Positions 62,020-64,000 of a DNA stretch of 64,000 nucleotides are shown here, one piece after another. The translations under genes and the position numbers were made by a program. Every line of letters begins with the position of its first letter. Positions within the stretch are counted from its first letter, which is position 1. The stretch is from assembly GCA_001543395.1 (NCBI GenBank), contig LPNG01000009.1:1-64000 (forward strand). Reading direction: 5' to 3'. This DNA is from Candidatus Alcium sp. F082 (GTDB lineage: Bacteria; Bacteroidota; Bacteroidia; Bacteroidales; F082). The notes under the pieces are model-generated. The model saw nothing but the letters and a program-made list of their open reading frames with translations, had not been told where the DNA came from and did no database searches.

Positions 62020-62845
62020 TCAAAAACTCCTTTACTTGTTCTTTGCTCGGCACCTTGCCATGCCATTGGTTGTTGTCTTCGATGCTCTTCACGCCCTTGC
62101 CCATGATGGTATCAGCGATGATGACGGTAGGCTTGCTTTTCTCTTGGTCGGCCATCTCCAAGGCCATCTTGATCTGTCCCATGTCGTGGCCGTCAATCTC
62201 AATCGTATGCCACCCGAAAGCAGCCCATTTGTCGCGCAAGGGATCGATGACCATCACCTTCTCGGTACCGCCGTCAATCTGCTGACGGTTGCGGTCGATG
62301 ATGACACAGAGATTGTCGACCCGATGGTGAGCCGCCGCCATAGCGGTCTCCCATACACTTCCCTCCTGCTGCTCGCCATCACCCATGATGCAGAACACTC
62401 GGTTCACGGTCCCTGAGCCCTGAGCCTGTCGAAGGGTCGAAGGGCCATCCATCTTGGCCGACAAAGCCATGCCCAATGCCACGCCAATCCCTTGTCCCAG
62501 GCTTCCCGAGCAAGTCTCCAAGCCAGGCAAGCGGAAAGCATAACTCGGATGCCCCTGCAAGCGGCTTCCCAACTTACGCAGCGTCAGCATCTCCTCTTCT
62601 GGGAAATAGCCCGCTGCCGCCAAGGTGGCGTACAAAACGGGGGCCGTATGCCCTATGGAAAGCACCACCTTGTCGCGGCCTTCCCAATCGGGGTGCTTGG
62701 GGTCGTGACGCATATGGTTAAAATACAAAACAGTGAAGATATCCGCTAGATCGAGGGAGCCGCCCGTATGTCCCGAGCCAGCCTCTGCCAAGGCGGTCAA
62801 TATCAATTCGCGGATATGCCGCGCTTTTGCTTCCAAATCTATCAT
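62003..62845 (-). CDS. Transketolase N-terminal (thiamine-diphosphate-binding) subunit
   Basis: 280 residues: AEAGSGHTGGSLDLADIFTVLYFN and the thiamine diphosphate motif MGDGEQQEGSVWETAMAAAHHRVDN (GDG...NN-like). With the C-terminal subunit it forms a complete transketolase for the non-oxidative pentose phosphate pathway. Between AKMDG and NRVFC an extra stretch PSTLRQAQGSGTV is translated from an inserted small DNA repeat; it lies before the ThDP motif, probably in a surface loop. Overlaps DUF456 upstream by 4 bp. Confidence 0.92.
   Translation of the reverse strand: MIDLEAKARHIRELILTALAEAGSGHTGGSLDLADIFTVLYFNHMRHDPKHPDWEGRDKVVLSIGHTAPVLYATLAAAGYFPEEEMLTLRKLGSRLQGHPSYAFRLPGLETCSGSLGQGIGVALGMALSAKMDGPSTLRQAQGSGTVNRVFCIMGDGEQQEGSVWETAMAAAHHRVDNLCVIIDRNRQQIDGGTEKVMVIDPLRDKWAAFGWHTIEIDGHDMGQIKMALEMADQEKSKPTVIIADTIMGKGVKSIEDNNQWHGKVPSKEQVKEFLNELYE
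62412..62445. repeat. Small CCTGAGCCTGTCGAAGGG-type repeat inside the transketolase gene
   Basis: CCCTGAGCCTGTCGAAGGGT followed by CGAAGGGCC: a short repeat of a kind seen widely in bacterial genomes. It lies in frame and adds about 12 residues. Confidence 0.65.
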
Positions 62846-63342
62846 AAAATGGCTATTAACTCTTTAACGATGTAATAAATGCACACACAAGCATAAATCA
62901 CTTTGATGCCCGTGCCGCAAAGGAACCCGATAAACGATCCGATGGCCGAACGCCAAGCCTTATGGTCGTCAGTACCCGCATTTTTCTCGCCGATATAGGC
63001 ACCAATAAAAGGACCTAACAAGATGGCGATAAACCCAATAGGCATGGCTAAGGTAACCAACAAACCCAGAAAGAGGCCTATGGTACTGCCCCGAACGCCT
63101 GCCTTGGTGCCACCGAAATGCTTCGTGCCCCACACGGGGACGACATAATCCACAGTAAAGACGATAGCGCCAATCACACCCATAATGATCAAGAACTTAG
63201 GCGAGAAACTGACGCCTTCGGCAAACGATAAGGCCAACAAGGCAAGAAAACTAAACGGTGTTCCGGCGATACCAGGGACCACCGCGCCAACAATGCCAAT
63301 CAGAGCCAGAATAATGGACAATGCAATGAGAAAATACAGCAT
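62842..63342 (-). CDS. DUF456 small membrane protein
   Basis: 166 residues, about four hydrophobic helices with Gly-rich loops: GIVGAVVPGIAGTPFSFLAL, VDYVVPVWGTKHFGGTKAGVRGSTIG and IGFIAILLGPFIGAYIGE, the DUF456 signature. Inner membrane, function unknown. First gene of the DUF456-transketolase operon; translation is coupled to the N-terminal transketolase subunit by a 4 bp overlap. Confidence 0.88.
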   Translation of the reverse strand: MLYFLIALSIILALIGIVGAVVPGIAGTPFSFLALLALSFAEGVSFSPKFLIIMGVIGAIVFTVDYVVPVWGTKHFGGTKAGVRGSTIGLFLGLLVTLAMPIGFIAILLGPFIGAYIGEKNAGTDDHKAWRSAIGSFIGFLCGTGIKVIYACVCIYYIVKELIAIL

Positions 63343-63400
63343 GACGTCGTTGATGGTTAGTGAGTTTAAAGGTCAATTTGCCTGCGAAGATAGTAAAAAT

Positions 63401-63432
63401 TTTGTTTTCTGAAAAATCAGCCTTACATTTGC
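63401..63432 (+). promoter_or_regulatory. Promoter of the PorV/FadL-like gene
   Basis: TTTG (63401-63404) and TACATTTGC (63424-63432), spaced 19 bp, end 18 bp before the ATG at 63451. Confidence 0.65.
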
Positions 63433-63450
63433 ACCATAAAACACTTAAAC

Positions 63451-64000
63451 ATGAAGAAGACGCTACTCCTCATAGTCATAATCCTTTCAACCTCAACCCT
63501 TTTCGCCTACGACCTCATCCATCCTATCGGAGGTCGCGCCACCGCCATGGGAGGCTCGTCGGTGGCATCACAAGGGCTGTGGGCCATGCAGAACAACCCT
63601 GCCGGCATGGCCAATCTGGAGAAAATCAGCCTCGGCTTGTATTACGAAAACCGCTGGCTGCTCCCCGAGACGGCCTACAAATGCGGCGCCTTCGCCCTCC
63701 CCACCAAGTTCGGCACTTTGGGACTTAGCTTCAACCAGTTCGGCTCCTCAAAATACAACGAGAACAAGCTGGGCCTCGCCTATGCCAAAGACTTCGGGCG
63801 TTACCTTCAAATCGGGCTCCAACTTGACTACCTCATGCTCAAGATTGGCAACGACTATGGCAAATTCAGCGCGCTTACCTTCGAACTGGGCATACAATCG
63901 CATGTCACCGACAAACTGACCCTGGGCACCTATGTTTTCAACCCCGTCAGCTTCAGTTTTGAGCAGACCCTCAACCATGAGAAACTGCCCATCGTGATGC
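63451..64000 (+). CDS. PorV/FadL-like outer-membrane protein (partial, cut by window end)
   Basis: An open frame of 183 codons runs off the right edge, so it is missing from the ORF track. Signal peptide MKKTLLLIVIILSTSTLFA is followed by GGRATAMGGSSVASQGLWAM and NNPAGMANLEKISLGLYYEN, the N-terminal hallmark of the PorV/PorQ/FadL-type beta barrels of Bacteroidota. Later strands (LGLSFNQFGSSKYNENKLGL) fit a barrel. Members serve type IX secretion or lipid transport; which applies cannot be decided from this part. Confidence 0.85.
   Translation, partial: MKKTLLLIVIILSTSTLFAYDLIHPIGGRATAMGGSSVASQGLWAMQNNPAGMANLEKISLGLYYENRWLLPETAYKCGAFALPTKFGTLGLSFNQFGSSKYNENKLGLAYAKDFGRYLQIGLQLDYLMLKIGNDYGKFSALTFELGIQSHVTDKLTLGTYVFNPVSFSFEQTLNHEKLPIVM

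Overview
The window looks like chromosomal DNA of a Bacteroidales (Bacteroidota) bacterium, probably a gut or other anaerobic lineage. Three things support this. Many genes are preceded by the Bacteroidota -7 element TAnnTTTG(C), with a TTG-type -33 box at some of them, and few have a clear Shine-Dalgarno sequence. The gene content is typical: PorT- and PorV-like outer-membrane proteins, a TonB receptor under a TPP riboswitch, DUF4301, DUF368, a split transketolase and glycine dehydrogenase. Most genes are moderately GC-rich; a few islands (YD-repeat protein, SIR2 gene, first TPR gene) are visibly AT-rich. No rRNA, CRISPR array or complete insertion sequence was seen.

Layout. 1-9.4 kb: housekeeping genes (NAD(P)HX repair, HAD phosphatase, Tex, PorT-like barrel, TrmN6, RimM, putative heavy-metal/manganese exporter) plus a YD-repeat surface protein. 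9.4-12.3 kb: a thiamine-regulated TonB receptor bracketed by two nested-palindrome repeats. 12.3-13.8 kb: a PreA-like dihydropyrimidine dehydrogenase. 13.9-22.9 kb: a type I restriction-modification operon (hsdM, a DUF1016 nuclease, hsdS, hsdR) ending in a SIR2-domain gene. 22.9-24.3 kb: a transposase remnant and a Fic gene behind a striking palindromic operator. 24.3-26.8 kb: a FecCD-type ABC permease and ATPase separated by a small repeat element, and a PH-like membrane protein. 26.9-40 kb: typA, a LEA-like lipoprotein, a membrane protein, gcvP, an S4 protein, DUF368, DUF493, acylphosphatase, a DEDD exonuclease plus Cas4-like nuclease pair, dnaB and an RluA-family synthase. 40-44.9 kb: a five-gene heterodisulfide-reductase-like operon. 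45-48 kb: an MmeI-type restriction-modification enzyme beside a truncated tRNA-Leu and an intact tRNA-Leu. 48.4-60.1 kb: a tight co-directional cluster of DUF4301, TerB-like, RCK-RyR membrane protein, three periplasmic TPR proteins and a membrane-anchored TIR protein. 60.1-63.3 kb: a split transketolase whose C-terminal subunit is fused to a LOG-family nucleosidase-like domain, and DUF456. 63.45 kb to the end: a PorV/FadL-like protein, cut by the window edge.

The best candidates for undescribed biology are (i) the TerB-RyR-TPRx3-TIR cluster, which reads like a cross-envelope sensing system with a TIR NADase-type output; (ii) the transketolase-LOG fusion, in which a phosphoribohydrolase-like domain could supply ribose-5-phosphate to transketolase; (iii) the type I RM operon carrying a DUF1016 cassette bounded by a junction duplication and a terminal SIR2 gene; and (iv) the Fic gene with its twin-palindrome operator. 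All functions are inferred from sequence reading only; no database search was run.
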